Source: Clitoria ternatea (taxonomy: Eukaryota; Streptophyta; Magnoliopsida; Fabales; Fabaceae). Taken from it: a DNA stretch of 64,000 bases. The stretch spans positions 10,001-74,000 of the forward strand of contig CM075675.1 in NCBI GenBank assembly GCA_037962975.1. The letters are read 5' to 3'. How positions within the stretch are numbered: the stretch's first letter is position 1; each line of letters begins with the position of its first letter. The position numbers and the translations under genes are program-made. Shown here in pieces: positions 11,342 to 22,700 of the stretch. A model generated the notes under the pieces. The model had not been told where the DNA came from. It searched no databases and saw only the letters and a program-made list of their open reading frames with translations.

Positions 11342-13636
11342 ATGGCTACTGGAGAAGGAACTTCCGGAGATAATGCCATTGTGAAGACAACAGAAGGTCT
11401 TTACAGCGTTGCTGTTTCAAGGTTGAACTGGGAAGAACTTCAGGCTAAATGGCCTTTCTGCTGGGTGTCTAGTGAATTTAAGGACTTGGCCTCTCGTCAC
11501 GCAGATGAGGAAGGACCCCGGATTCAACCAAGGTTCACACTCCATGCGGAAGAAGAAACAAAAAGGTGGTTTAGGGTTTACGCACCACTCCCTACAGAAC
11601 GGATATGCCACGTCGTACCAAATGACCGTTCTGTGTATATGTATGATTTTATCTTTCATTACTTGGGAGTCTGTTTCCCTCTAACCGAGCTTCAAATGGG
11701 AGTGTTGAGGTTTTTAAACTGTGCACCCTCTCAACTTCATCCCAATGGATGGGGCCTCATCCGTGCTTTGGAAGTTTTGGGTGAATATTTCAACTTCACG
11801 CCTACTGTAGCGATGTTATTCTACTACACTCAGGTAATTCGGAGGGCAAATAAGCAAGGCGGTGTTGGTTTGGTGACACTCCGGACTCTCTGTTCTTTTG
11901 TGAACTTTGAGTCTTACACCGATTCAGCCAAAGTTGATGGGAAGTCGTTTAAGACCTACTTCACCCGAATCTCCATTAAGAAGAGCAAACCGATTTTTTG
12001 GAAGGATGAAGAGGGTGTCAACAAATTTCCTCTGAGTTGGACCCATAGGCATTTTCTCTTGAGCTCCCACGCATATTACGCTGATCAATCCGAGCTATCT
12101 CCCGAGTCGTCAAAAGTGTTGTTCGCACTTGAAGCACACACTACACGTCGTAACGTATTTTCGTGTAGGCGACTTTTAAGTAGTTCAAGCGGAGTCAGGG
12201 ATGAATATCTACGTAATACTCATTTTATTTCACTTTTTCTCCTTTGTCAAATATATCGAATATTTCGTAGTTGCTAATCTCTTGTGTTTGTTCATGCAGG
12301 TGAAATAGAACAAGAAACTCCGGAAATGAATAAGTTGAAGGGATTTAAGGCGGCGGGTAAATCCGTTGCCCGCGAAAATGAAATCAAGCCTAAGCCCTCC
12401 ACAAAGGATCATCCTGAGTTAATCATCCTGACCTTGGATGCTGAAGGGGACATTCCGCTGGTTGAGGGCGGTTCCTCCGATGTTGGCGCAGCCATGGGTC
12501 AGCCCTCAGTCACTGAGAGAAGGAGAAAAATTAAGAATGACTCTGTGGGGGGTCCGTCCAAGAAGCGTAGAACTTCGGAGGATAAACCTGTTGAAACCTC
12601 GGAAGCAGCTGGTGCTTCCTCCGGACTTAATAAAGGAATTGTTGCCGGGGTTTCTGGGTCAAAGCCGACCTCCTACCCAACCACCTCATTTCTTACCCCC
12701 TTCCTCTCATATCAAGGATCAACTCCAGCAACTCTTCCATGGCCGATGTACGAGCTCCGGCCCACGCTTAGTACTAAAGAAATTAAGGAAGCGTGTGAGG
12801 CCGGAAGGTGGCAGTTAGCAGAACTTGCTGGAATGCTTTATTCATTCAGCGAGTTGGCTGACAATTTCGATAAGGTTGATGAGCTGGGTGATAAATTGGA
12901 ACAACTCAACCTTTCATCGGGGAAAGACAAAGCCACCATCAAGCTATTGGAAGATCGTCTTGCCAAGTCTAAGGAGTTCGGAGATATCATGAACAAAGAG
13001 AACCTTAAGCTTAAGGGCGACTTCAAAGACTTGGAAGGCAAGCTGGCAGAGAAGGAAGAGGTTCTCAAAAAAGCAAAGGAAGAACTCCGCAGCAGCCAGG
13101 ATAAAAGCAAAGCTGCTGCTGAGGAGTGGTCCCAAAGGGAGAAGAAGCTCCTTCTTGAGATCGAAGGACTGAAGGCTGGGAAAGCGGAGTCTGAAGGATT
13201 GAGTGGGGAGCTGTCGAAGTTGCGGGAAGAATTGGCTATAGCGAAAGCTGAGAAAGAAGAAGTAATTGACATATGCAGCCAGGCTGTTGAAGAATCCTTC
13301 GGCCTAGCTATACGCCAAGTTTTCTACCGCAACCCCACTGTGAAATTTAATCTCTATGGAATGAGTTCGTACTATGAATTCCATGGAGGAAAGTTAGTCA
13401 CAGTGGTTGATGGTCGTCACGAAGATCCTCCGACGTCCCTGTATGGTTTGCCTCCTCTTCCTGAGGGTCAAACCATGGGACCGGATTTCGTCCTTCCTGC
13501 GTCTGAGGTTCCTTCGTCTGAAGAAAGAACTGAGGCTCCCGGAGGGGAGATTCCTGTAGAAGTCCCGAAGGAAGGGACACAAGAGCCTGGTGCTGAGGAG
13601 GCACAGAAAACTGAAGAACAGATTCCTCCTCCATAG
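11342..13636 (+). CDS. Antisense gene copy A of the Tat element (two exons; plant gypsy-type transposon accessory protein)
   Basis: Predicted exons are 11342-12212 and 12300-13636, about 735 residues, joined across an 87-nt intron with GTAATA donor and TGCAG acceptor. Splicing gives an exactly divisible coding length and joins ...DEYL to ..EIEQETPEMNKL. Exon 1 encodes a globular domain with CAPSQLHPNGWGLIR and PTVAMLFYYTQVIRRANK motifs. These resemble the plant 'putative gypsy type transposon' family (Pfam PF04195 from memory, not searched). Exon 2 has a basic nuclear-localisation-like cluster (KKRR) near 12560, a long heptad-rich coiled coil (about 12840-13280), then a conserved C-terminal block (ESFGLA, YRNP, YEFHGGKLV, PLPEGQ) and an acidic tail. 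It runs opposite to gag-pol. The function is unknown. No stop interrupts either exon. Confidence 0.75.
12213..12299 (+). other. Predicted intron of copy A (87 nt, phase 1)
   Basis: Donor C|GTAATACT and acceptor TTCATGCAG|GT lie inside a T-rich stretch. The intron falls at the same codon and phase as in copy B. Without splicing, exon 1 runs into a stop at 12277. Predicted by comparing the two copies. Confidence 0.75.
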
Positions 13637-14090
13637 CTTTGTTTTCCTTTAAATGTATAGTTGTGTGCCGGGATCAACTCCGGCTTTAAACTATTATGTG
13701 TAATCTCGTTTTCAATGAATGAATTTCATTTAAGAAATTTGTCTTCAGCATTTCATGTATATTTAAATCGTTGCTAATCCGTTTTGTATGATTAACCTTG
13801 AGGTCGGATTGAAATAACTGCCTCGGAAGATTAAACAACAAATGAATTTAGAACGGATAAATATATACATGTCCCCAAGTGCGTGTTAAGAAGAAGGTGC
13901 CTGTCTTTGGGGCATGATCCTTAATTCTTTTGGGGAAAAGAGGAGTCGATCCGTTGTTTAGTAAAATAGTGTAACGGGACGGATGACTGTTCTTTATTCA
14001 TGTTATTCTCACTGGAGAAAACAATGTCGTCCTTTGTAAGAATATTGTTCCAAGTTTGGGGAACTGCACAGGTGTAAGAAAGTGGTGTTT
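13637..14090 (+). other. 3' UTR and spacer after copy A
   Basis: The 16-bp motif CCGGGATCAACTCCGG at 13668-13683 recurs with one change at 18185-18200 after copy B. An AATGAA poly(A)-like signal follows near 13714. The rest of the stretch to about 14090 has no ORF of note. Confidence 0.5.
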
Positions 14091-14870
14091 GAGTCTTCCA
14101 TCATAAGGATGATGATGGGAGTTTGTCTATGCCAAGAGTTATGTTGTTGTATCACAGAATAGATGATAAAGAATATCCGTCCTGGGAGAATACAACTTGA
14201 GAGCGAAAGTGCGGATTAACTTTCAAAATCTTCCATCATAAGAATGATGATGGGGATTGTTTATATCAGGAGTTACATCATCGAATCACTTTATAGGTGA
14301 TTGAGATCGCCCGTCTTAGGGATGTGTACGGCTCCAGGAGTTATATCGTCAGATCACATAATAGGTGATTGAGATCATCCATCCTTGGGATGTGTACAGC
14401 GCCAGGAGTTACATCGTCAGATCACAGAATAGGTGATTGAGATCATCCGTCCTGGACAAGTACACAATGTCAGGAGTTACATCGTCAGATCACATACTGA
14501 GTGATTGAGATTATCCGTTCTGGAAAAGTACACAATGCCAAGAGTTACATCGTCAGACCACAGATTAAGTGATTGAGATAATCCATCCTGGATACATTTT
14601 TTCAATCGTAGGAGTACGGATTGTGTGAATGCTTCTCAATTTTCAAAAGCGTCCATCATAAGTATGATGATGGGAATTGTTCGTACCAGGAGTTACATCA
14701 TCGAATCACGGAATAGGTGATTGAGATCATCCATCCTGGAGTGATGATTGGAATTGTTCGTACCAGGAGTTACATCATCGAATCACAGAATAGGTGATTG
14801 AGATCATCCATCCTGGAGAAATCTTTCCAATCGTAGGAGTACGGATTGAGGTGGATGCTTCTCAATCGTA
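14090..14870. repeat. Hairpin-forming minisatellite (about 65-80 bp units)
   Basis: About eight units share GAGTTACATCRTC, then a small inverted repeat, then GAGATCATCCGTCCTGG. The inverted repeat is ATCAC-(7 nt)-GTGAT at about 14283, 14353, 14420, 14488, 14703 and 14780, with partial forms at about 14151 and 14556. Two further units near 19481 and 19559 have different stem sequences that still pair. Some units also carry TCCATCATAAGRATGATGATGG. No coding sequence is present. Confidence 0.8.
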
Positions 14871-15579
14871 TGAATTAAGCGTTCAATTTTTGTATCCGAA
14901 ATCAGATATCAGTAGTACTCTACTAGCCCCCTAGCTGATGTGAGGAATTAGTAGGTTTGCTCATATGAGCTATATCGATCGTAGTACGTTTGGATTTCGG
15001 AATTGTACTGGTGTGTAAATATCCGCTCTGGGACAAGGTTCCGTTGTGATGGAACGCTTGAGGGCGGATTAGAACAATGAGAATCTCAGAGGTTTATCGA
15101 ATTTTGCAACCCTTGGTATTCGGGTAATGGTGGCCACGTTTCTCATGATTGGACATTTAATGCCTGTAATCACGTGGGTGAGCCATTATTGCGTTAAATG
15201 CGCATGTCTTAATAACCGTCACATAGGAACTTAGTGGGTCTAGGATTTGGGTTTAATAGGCCCATTTAGAAGGCTCTGTGACGAAACGATGGCATTTTCG
15301 CGCCTTTGGGTTTAAAACGACAATTTTGATCCACTAAATGGAGAGTCGTTTGAAAGTAAACGACAGGTTGCTTGAATTGGTATTTGAGAGTTTTGATGCC
15401 CTGAAAAAGGCATATTTGGCAATTCTAGTAGTCACTTCTTCTTGCTCCCTCGACGAACCTCTGCAAAAGTTTCGAGAAGATTTTCGTGTCAGCCTCTGTG
15501 AATCTTATTTCACTATCCTCATTTATCCTTAGGTAACCACTTTCCTCCCATTTTTTGTATCTTGTTTCAATATCTGAAA
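14871..15579 (+). promoter_or_regulatory. Upstream region of antisense gene copy B
   Basis: From about 14915 the sequence resembles the start of the copy A upstream region (CCCCCTAGCTGATGTGAGG against CCCCTAGCTTGTGTGAGG at 10355). A clear TATA box like that of copy A is not seen; GGTTTAAAAC at about 15308 is the nearest candidate. A small ATG frame at 15338-15532 has no recognisable domain and may be leader sequence. A GGTAACC at about 15531 could be a donor, but no acceptor stands out before the start codon. Confidence 0.4.
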
Positions 15580-18136
15580 ATGTCTAGGAAAGGTTTTAGT
15601 TCCAGTGGTGTTAGCCCTAGAGGGAGAGGAGGAAGGGCGTTAACTCGAAACCCTACAGTTCGTGGTGGGAGGATCCCAGTGATCTTCCAATCGAAGCCAC
15701 AATACCCAGAGAGGGAGGCGTCGCCGTATCAGAGGCGAAGGGTGATAATACCTTCTTCAGAATCCTCCTCTAGTGGAAGTGTTGAGAGTGGTGATTTGTA
15801 TCTCTCTGACGATGTGGATTTTTACCGCAGCGTAAAAGCTTTCACAATGGCGGTGAAGAAAACAACTGGGGGAAGGTCATCTGGTGGGGAAGCATCCTCT
15901 CAGCAATATATAATGAAGACAGCTTCTGGCCTGTGCAATGTAGTTGCACACCGGATTGACTGGGTGAAACTCAGCCGGAAGCGCCCATTCAGCTGGGTGG
16001 CTGAGGAATTTCGCGAAACAACATCTGTCCACGCTCGAGAGGACGGAGCGGAGCTGGAACCACGTTTTACGGTCTTCAAGAAGAATGAGGACAGGTTTCG
16101 GTTTATGGTGCTTGCTCCGCTTCTGTCAGAACGGATATGTCATACGCCGGACGAGAGGTCCTTGTATATGTATGACTTTCTGTTTTTGAATCTTGGCGTG
16201 CGCTTTCCCCTCACCGATTTTCAGATGGGGGTTTTAAGATTTCTGGATTGTGCTCCTTCGCAGCTTCACCCCAACGGATGGGGGTTGATCCGTTCTCTTG
16301 AAGTGCTTGGGGAGCACTTCAACTTCCAACCGACGGTAGCTATGTTGTTCTATTTTTCCCAAGTAATCCGTCGTGCAAATAAGGAGAAGGGGGGAGTGAG
16401 TTTGATATCGCTCCGGACTCTCTCCAAGATTATCAACTTTGAGGCGTATACCGACTCAGCCAAAGTTGATGGTCATTCTTTCAAGTCTTACCTCACAAAG
16501 ATCAGCGTCCGTCCTGACGAACCAATTTTTTGGTTGACTGAAGATGGGATTCCGAAATTCCTAGTGGCTTGGACGCATGGGCATTTCTTATTGACCTCCC
16601 AGGCGTACTACACTGAGGAGAATGAACTGAGCCCATCTTCAGTTTCCGTTCTTTCAGCCCTTCAATCCTACACTGCCTCGCACCAATTTTTCTCTTGCAG
16701 GCGTTTATTAGGATCGTGGTCCACCCGCGAGGAGTATTTGCGTAATTTTCCTGCCATTTTTCATGCTTTATTGTATCATGCCTTGAAATCTTTGATCTCT
16801 AACTGTGTTATTTGATTTTGCAGTTGAAATTGAAACTGTGTCACCAGAGATGGAAAAGCTGAAAGGACTCAAAGCTGGAATGAATTCCGTAGTAGCTGAG
16901 AATGACATCCAAGCAAAACGGAATTCGAAGAAAGCTACAGCTGAGACTATAATTTTGACTTCATCTGCTGGTGACGATATCCCCTTACTTAAGGGCGGAT
17001 CCGGGAAACCGGCCTCTGAGGGTGCGGTTGTGAAGGTTGGAGAGAAAAAGAAAAGGACAAAACGTGATTCCTCCCAGACCTCGGACCGTCAACCTTCTCC
17101 CAAGAAACCAAAAACTTCAAGAGGGGCTGCTGATCCGGAGCTTTCTAAGGGAAAGAAAGTTGAAGGGCCCACTCCGGATGCCCCAGGCGATGCGGTCACT
17201 TATGGTGCAAAGCCAATAACGACTTATTTTGCACCCAAAGTTTCTCGCCCTCTTGAAAGTAGCTCCGGTCTTGCTCAATACCTGGTATACGAGGGTTCTG
17301 TTCCTGAGGGTGTCCCTGAAACTCCGTACAAGCTGAAGCCTTCATTGAAGAGTGAAGAAGTAACCAAGGCTTGCGATGCCGGACAGAAACACCTGGCAGA
17401 ATTATCTGGTCTTCTGAGATCGGTTCGCGAGCTTTCAGAAGAGAATGAGAGGCTCAGCTTGTTGGTTGGCAAGGTTAACGATCTTAGCGTTGCTGCTGCT
17501 AAGGATAAGGCAAACATCCTCCGTTTAGAAGGTAGATTAGAAGCTTCCAGAGAGGAAGGATATAAGAAGGATGAAGAAATTGCCAGACTGAAGTATCTTG
17601 CCAAGGAGTTGGAGGTCCAAGTACTTGACCAAAAGAAAATCAATTCCGACCTCCATGCCGGTCTTTGTACGGAGAAGGAACGCTCTTCAAAGCTGGAAGA
17701 GGAGCTTAAGGAAGCCAAGATTGTCTACTCTCAAGGAGCAGAAGATTGGTCGTGTAAGGAGAAGGAGCTGCTCTTAAAGTTGGCGGATTCAAAAGCAGAA
17801 TTGGATGAAGCTGTAGATATGTGTGATCAAGCAGTCAAGGAATCCTTCGGGTTGGCTGTTCATCAAGTTCAATACCGGAATCCCAAGGTGAAACTTAATT
17901 TGAATGGTATTGATCCGTTCTATGAGTTTCACCAAGGGAAACTGGTGGCCATTGTTGAAAACCGTCATGAGAGTCCGCCTGACATGCCATACGAGTTTGC
18001 TCCTTTACCTGAAGGCCAATCAATGGGACTTTCTCTCCTGAAGCTCAGAAGTACAGGAACAAGCTCTAGCGTTAACGAAGGCAAGATCGGAGATAAAGGC
18101 AAAGGGAAGGAAGGAGATACAAGTCAGAAGAACTAA
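15580..18136 (+). CDS. Antisense gene copy B of the Tat element (two exons; paralogue of copy A)
   Basis: Predicted exons are 15580-16741 and 16824-18136, about 824 residues, with an 82-nt intron at the same position and phase as copy A. The spliced coding length is exactly divisible by three. The first 85 or so residues (Arg/Gly- and Ser-rich) have no equivalent in the predicted copy A protein. The core then aligns with copy A through FSWVAEEF, ERICH, YMYDF, CAPSQLHPNGWGLIR, PTVAMLFYFSQVIRRANK and YTDSAKVDG. Exon 2 has a bipartite basic cluster (KKKRTKR ... KKPK) near 17045-17110, a coiled coil (about 17400-17830) and the conserved C-terminal block (ESFGLAV, YRNPKVKLNLNG, YEFHQGKLVAIV, PLPEGQSMG). 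The copies are clearly diverged (roughly half the residues match by eye), yet both are open. Nuclear localisation is an inference; the function is unknown. Confidence 0.75.
16742..16823 (+). other. Predicted intron of copy B (82 nt, phase 1)
   Basis: Donor C|GTAATTTT and acceptor TTTTGCAG|TT follow the same EEYL codon series as copy A. The interior is T-rich. A stop follows at 16815 if the intron is retained. Confidence 0.75.
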
Positions 18137-19000
18137 TGCCTTCCCTGTTTCTTTTTCTTTTTATTGATTCAAATTCGCTGTGTTCCGGGATCAGCTCCGG
18201 ATTATTAAACGAATTTTTTCATGTAATTTCCATTTGATCAATAAAAGAGACATTTGCCTTTATATGCTTGTTTAGTAGAAAACAGCTTTAATAGAGGGAT
18301 TGCATGTGTATTGAATCATTCTGGATTTACGTAATGAAGATCGGATAATAATATAAAATCTTCATTCCGGACTTGTACATGCGAGATGAAGAACGGATAG
18401 GAGTATATAACTATCGTTTTTCATGTATAGGCGTTTTGATAGCCAAAGACTTGATTTGACAGGAAAGATAGAGTATCTTTTTGTCAAGTATGAGTAATTT
18501 GATATATAAAAGCCTGGTAGAAAGCGTATCTTGCCTCTTGAAAGTCAGGCCTTTTGGTCGTAAATATCATAATAGGATCGCCGTTGTGAGTGAACATGTT
18601 ATTGTCATGAGAACGGCTTATAATGTTAATCTTGAGGGGGAATGATTGTGAGAACGTTTCATCAAGAGTTCATTCCTCAAGATATTCGTTAAACCGTTGA
18701 TGCTGTCCCCCAGTATCATTGGGTGATCAGTACTTTGAACAAACTCTGAGTGAGACTTTCACGTGAGAATTCTTAAGAGTGAGGATTTAAAATAGAAATT
18801 CCTCTTCAAATATTTCCGATCGAGAGGTTTCGGGTGAATATGCCTCAGATTGTGGCGTACCCGAATGAATTATTTTTGTGTCGGAGTTTATGAGTCAGGT
18901 TTCAATTGAAGAATTGATGACTCAGAATTTAAAGCTATAAAACTTCCAAATAAAGAACTTCAAAAGAGAGTATTAATCTGGAGTTCAGTATAACTTACTT
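18137..19000 (+). other. 3' UTR and spacer after copy B
   Basis: It holds CCGGGATCAGCTCCGG at 18185-18200 (shared with copy A) and a canonical AATAAA at 18240-18245, a plausible poly(A) signal. The rest to about 19000 shows no ORF. A GTCCCCCAGTATCATTGGG stretch near 18705 faintly recalls the starts of the two upstream regions. Confidence 0.45.
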
Positions 19001-19009
19001 GTTGTGTTT

Positions 19010-19450
19010 GGAGTTCGGTTTGATCCTACAATCCATGTCGTATTTGGTGTTCGGTTTAATCCTACTAACCGTTCTCCAATCGGTCTTTGGTTTTACCCAA
19101 TGACGATACCGACGTTTGGTCAATCCTACTAGTCGTACTCAGAGTTCGGTTTAATCCTACAATCTGAGCCTTCAACACGGGGTTCAGATCAGGGCTAATC
19201 CTGAACCTACTGCGCCCGTTACTTGGGGTTCAGCGTGGTCTTGAAGTAGAACCAGCTTACTGCGCCCAAGCCTTCAATATGGTGTTGGGTTTTATCCTTT
19301 TACCGTTCTTGGAATGGGGTTCGGTTCAATCCTACAACCCATTTCCTGAGGTTCGGTTTAATCCTACAGCCCAGGTCTTCACCGGTGTTCAGCCAGACTT
19401 ACTAACCGTACCCAGAGTTCGGTTTAATCCTACAATCCGGGCCTTCTATT
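19010..19450. repeat. Degenerate minisatellite with GTTCGGTTTAATCCTACAATC core
   Basis: About ten imperfect copies of a GTTCGGTTTAATCCTAC core, spaced roughly 30-75 bp apart, are found at about 19014, 19043, 19144, 19318, 19353 and 19414, with weaker ones between. A small open frame at 19279-19497 lies within it and is not considered a gene. Confidence 0.7.
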
Positions 19451-19459
19451 ACTTAGACA

Positions 19460-19620
19460 CACTTGAGGAGTTACATCTTCAATTACAGAATGGGTAATTG
19501 AGATCATCCGTCCTGAGTATGCTCTTGTACGCTGCACATATTCGAGGCGTTACATCGTCAACTACAGAATAAATAGTTGAGATCATCCGTCCTGAATATG
19601 CTTCTGAACGCCGGATAAAC
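19460..19620. repeat. Two hairpin-repeat units next to the integrase end
   Basis: The units share GAGTTACATC/GCGTTACATC, a loop AGAAT and GAGATCATCCGTCCTGA with the array at 14090-14870. Their stems differ: AATTAC/GTAATT at 19481-19499 and CAACTA/TAGTTG at 19559-19579. Confidence 0.75.
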
Positions 19621-19779
19621 TGAAAATCACAGCATAAGAAAAACTCGAAAGAGTTAAATTATTGTGAGAGGTTCTTATTAAATCAAAAATAAGAATTACA
19701 ATGAAAGCGTGGCTGGGAAAATAATTTCTCCAGTATTCAATCCAAAATGAGGATAGGAGAATATGTATTGCTCCAACAG

Positions 19780-22700
19780 CTAGCTATAGTAGATGCGCAA
19801 GTTTTGGGTGTTCCACTTATTTCGGATTGGAGTGCCATCAAGGTTCTCAAGGCGGTAAGAGCCTTTGCCAGCAACCTCGGATACCCTGTATGGGCCTTCC
19901 CAGTTTGGGGCTAGTTTGCCTTGATGAGCAAATTTGTTCCCTATACTTGCTTTTCTCAAAACCAAATCTCCGACGTTGAAAGTCCTTGATTGAACTCGCT
20001 TGTTGTATCGGAGAGCAACTTTGGCTTTGATAGCTTGATCTCTGACGAATGCATCTTCTCTGAGTTCTTGTATGACATCTATTTCTGACGCCAGATTAGC
20101 ATTATTAGTTTCTTCAGAGAAGTATTTGACCCTTGTGGAAGCAATCTGTAGTTCCACGGGTATCATTGCCTCTACCCCATATGTTAGGCGATATGGGGAT
20201 TCGTTAGTAAATGAATGAGGCGTTGTCCGGTATGCCCACAGGACGTGGCACAGCTGGTCTGTCCATCCGCCCTTGGCTTCACCAAGGCGTTTCTTTAGTC
20301 CTTTCAGCACTTCCCTGTTGGCCACTTCAGCTTGGCCGTTAGTTTGGGGATGTTCGACGGATGAGAATATCTGGGTTATTCCTAACCCTTCGAGTAAATC
20401 TGTGAATTTTCTATCTGTGAATTGGGTGCCATTATCTGTGACAATCCGTGCTGGGACCCCAAACCGTGTTATAATGTTTTCATACATGAAACGACGGGTT
20501 CGGGCAGAAGTAATATGTACCACCGGCTCTGCTTCTATCTACTTAGTGAAATAGTCGACCCCTACAATGAGATATTTGATGCCCCCAGGAGCAGTTGGAA
20601 AGGGGCCCAGAATATCCAATCCCCATTGGTAGAAGGGCCATGGAACAGCGGATGTGAAGAGTTCTTCCGCCGGTGTGTGGTGAAGATTAGAGAATTTTTG
20701 GCAAGCGTCGCATCTTTTGACGAAGTCAATGGAGTCTTGCTTCATCGTGGGCCACCAGTATCCGACCCTGAGGATTTTTCGCATTAAGCTTCTTCCTCCG
20801 GCGTGGTGTCCACATTGTCCTTCATGCACTTCCTCCATTACGTCTTGCACCTCATTCTCTTTGAGACAAATCAAGTAGGGCACGGAGAGCGCCCTTCTGT
20901 AAAGATTACCATCGATCATAGTGAAGTATGGTAATTCCCTCCTTATCCTTATCCTTTCCTTCTCATCCGTAGGTAGCTGTCCGTCAGCCAAATAACGGAT
21001 GTAGGGTGCCATCCATGTGTCTCCATAAAGGGAGTTTGTCATTATGGCATTTAGAGAAGGGAAAAGAGGAATGCTGGGCGACGTTAGTGTGCTTTGAACC
21101 AGCGTAGTTGTGCTACCTGGTCGTTTGGTGCTTGCTAATCTAGAGAGTATATCCGCTCTAGTATTCTCTTCACATGGAACATGCTTGAATTCCATTTTCG
21201 AGAATTTCTCTCTCAACTCCTTGACACAGTTCAAGTATAATTGGAGTTGAGGTTCGCAAGCCTGATAATCTCCTAAGATTTGTGAAATCACCAGTTGTGA
21301 ATCGCTGTAGAGTGTCGCCTCAGAAGCTCCGATGTCGATTGCAGCTCTCAGTCCGGCCAAACAAGCTTCGTACTCAGCTTGGTTGTTGGATGTTTTGAAA
21401 TTAAAGCGAAGGGAGATTTCCAGGTGTATTCCGTCGTCACTTTCTAGAACTACACCCGCTCCAGAGCCTCTTTGGTTCGATGAACCATCAACGTAAATGG
21501 TCCAATGGACACGAGGGGAATCTGGATCAGTCCCTGTCATTTCCACAATAAAATCAGCCAGGACTTGAGCTTTAATAGCGCTTCGGGGTTCATAGGATAT
21601 ATCAAACTCAGAGAGTTCAATTGACCATTTGATCATCCTCCCAGCGAGATCGGGCTTGATTAATACAGAGCGGAGTGGTAAATCCGTTCTCACTATGATT
21701 GGATGGGCGTGAAAGTACGGACGCAGCCGTCGAGAGGCCCAAACAACAGCGAGGGCGGCCTTTTCGATTTTTTGATACCGGATCTCAGCACCTTGTAAGG
21801 TCTTACTAGTGAAATAGACCGGTCTCTGTCCATCGGGAGTTTCTTTTATCAAGGCAACGCCCAAAGCTTTATCTGAAATAGCCAAGTATAGGATGAGCGT
21901 ATCCTCGGGGTCAGGCTTTGTGAGAATGGGAGGTTTGGACAACACCTCCTTAAGCTCTTGGAATGCTTTCTCTTGTTCCTGTCCCCACTCGAACTTCTTG
22001 GACTTTTTTAGTATTTTATATAGAGGGAGTGATCTGTGAGCCATTTTAGGCATGAACCGTGCCAAAGCTGCTACTTTGCCATTCAGGGATTGGACTTCTC
22101 TGAGATTCTTTGGACTCTGCATGTCTAGAATCGTTTGGCACTTCCCTGGATTGGCTTCAATACCACGTTGAGTTAACATGAAACCCAAGAACTTCCCAGC
22201 AGGGACAGCGAAGGTGCATTTCATTGGGTTTAGCCTCATGTTAAATTCTCTCAAACGGGTGAATACTTGGCGTAGGTCTTCAATATGATCGCCTCTAATC
22301 GGTGTCTTGGCTATTATATCGTCAATGTACACTTCAACAAGCTTGGTATGCATACCTTCAAAAACCTTGTTGATCATGCGTTGATACGTTGCCCCAACAT
22401 TTTTCAGACCAAAGGGTATGACTGTATAGCAAAAGACACCACGATCATTTATGAAAGCTGTCTTTTCTTGATCCTCTTCGCACATCAGAATCTGGTTGTA
22501 ACCTGAATAAGCATCCATGAAGCTCAGGTATTGATAACCAGAGGAATCATCTACCATCCGATCTATATTAGGAAGAGGATAAGGATCCTTTGGACAGCAG
22601 TGGTTGAGGTCCACATAATCAATGCACATTCTCCATTTACCATTGGATTTACGGACCATAACCACGTTTGATAGCCAAGAGGAATAACGGATTTCTTTGA

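Noticed and set aside
12838..13272. Ser-rich - strand frames opposite the coiled coils (also 17275-17718)
   Set aside because: Typical shadows of Lys/Glu-rich coiled-coil coding sequence on the other strand.
14090..14870. CRISPR-like regular repeats
   Set aside because: The sequence is a plant retrotransposon; repeats are imperfect, spacers are themselves similar, and no cas genes exist here.
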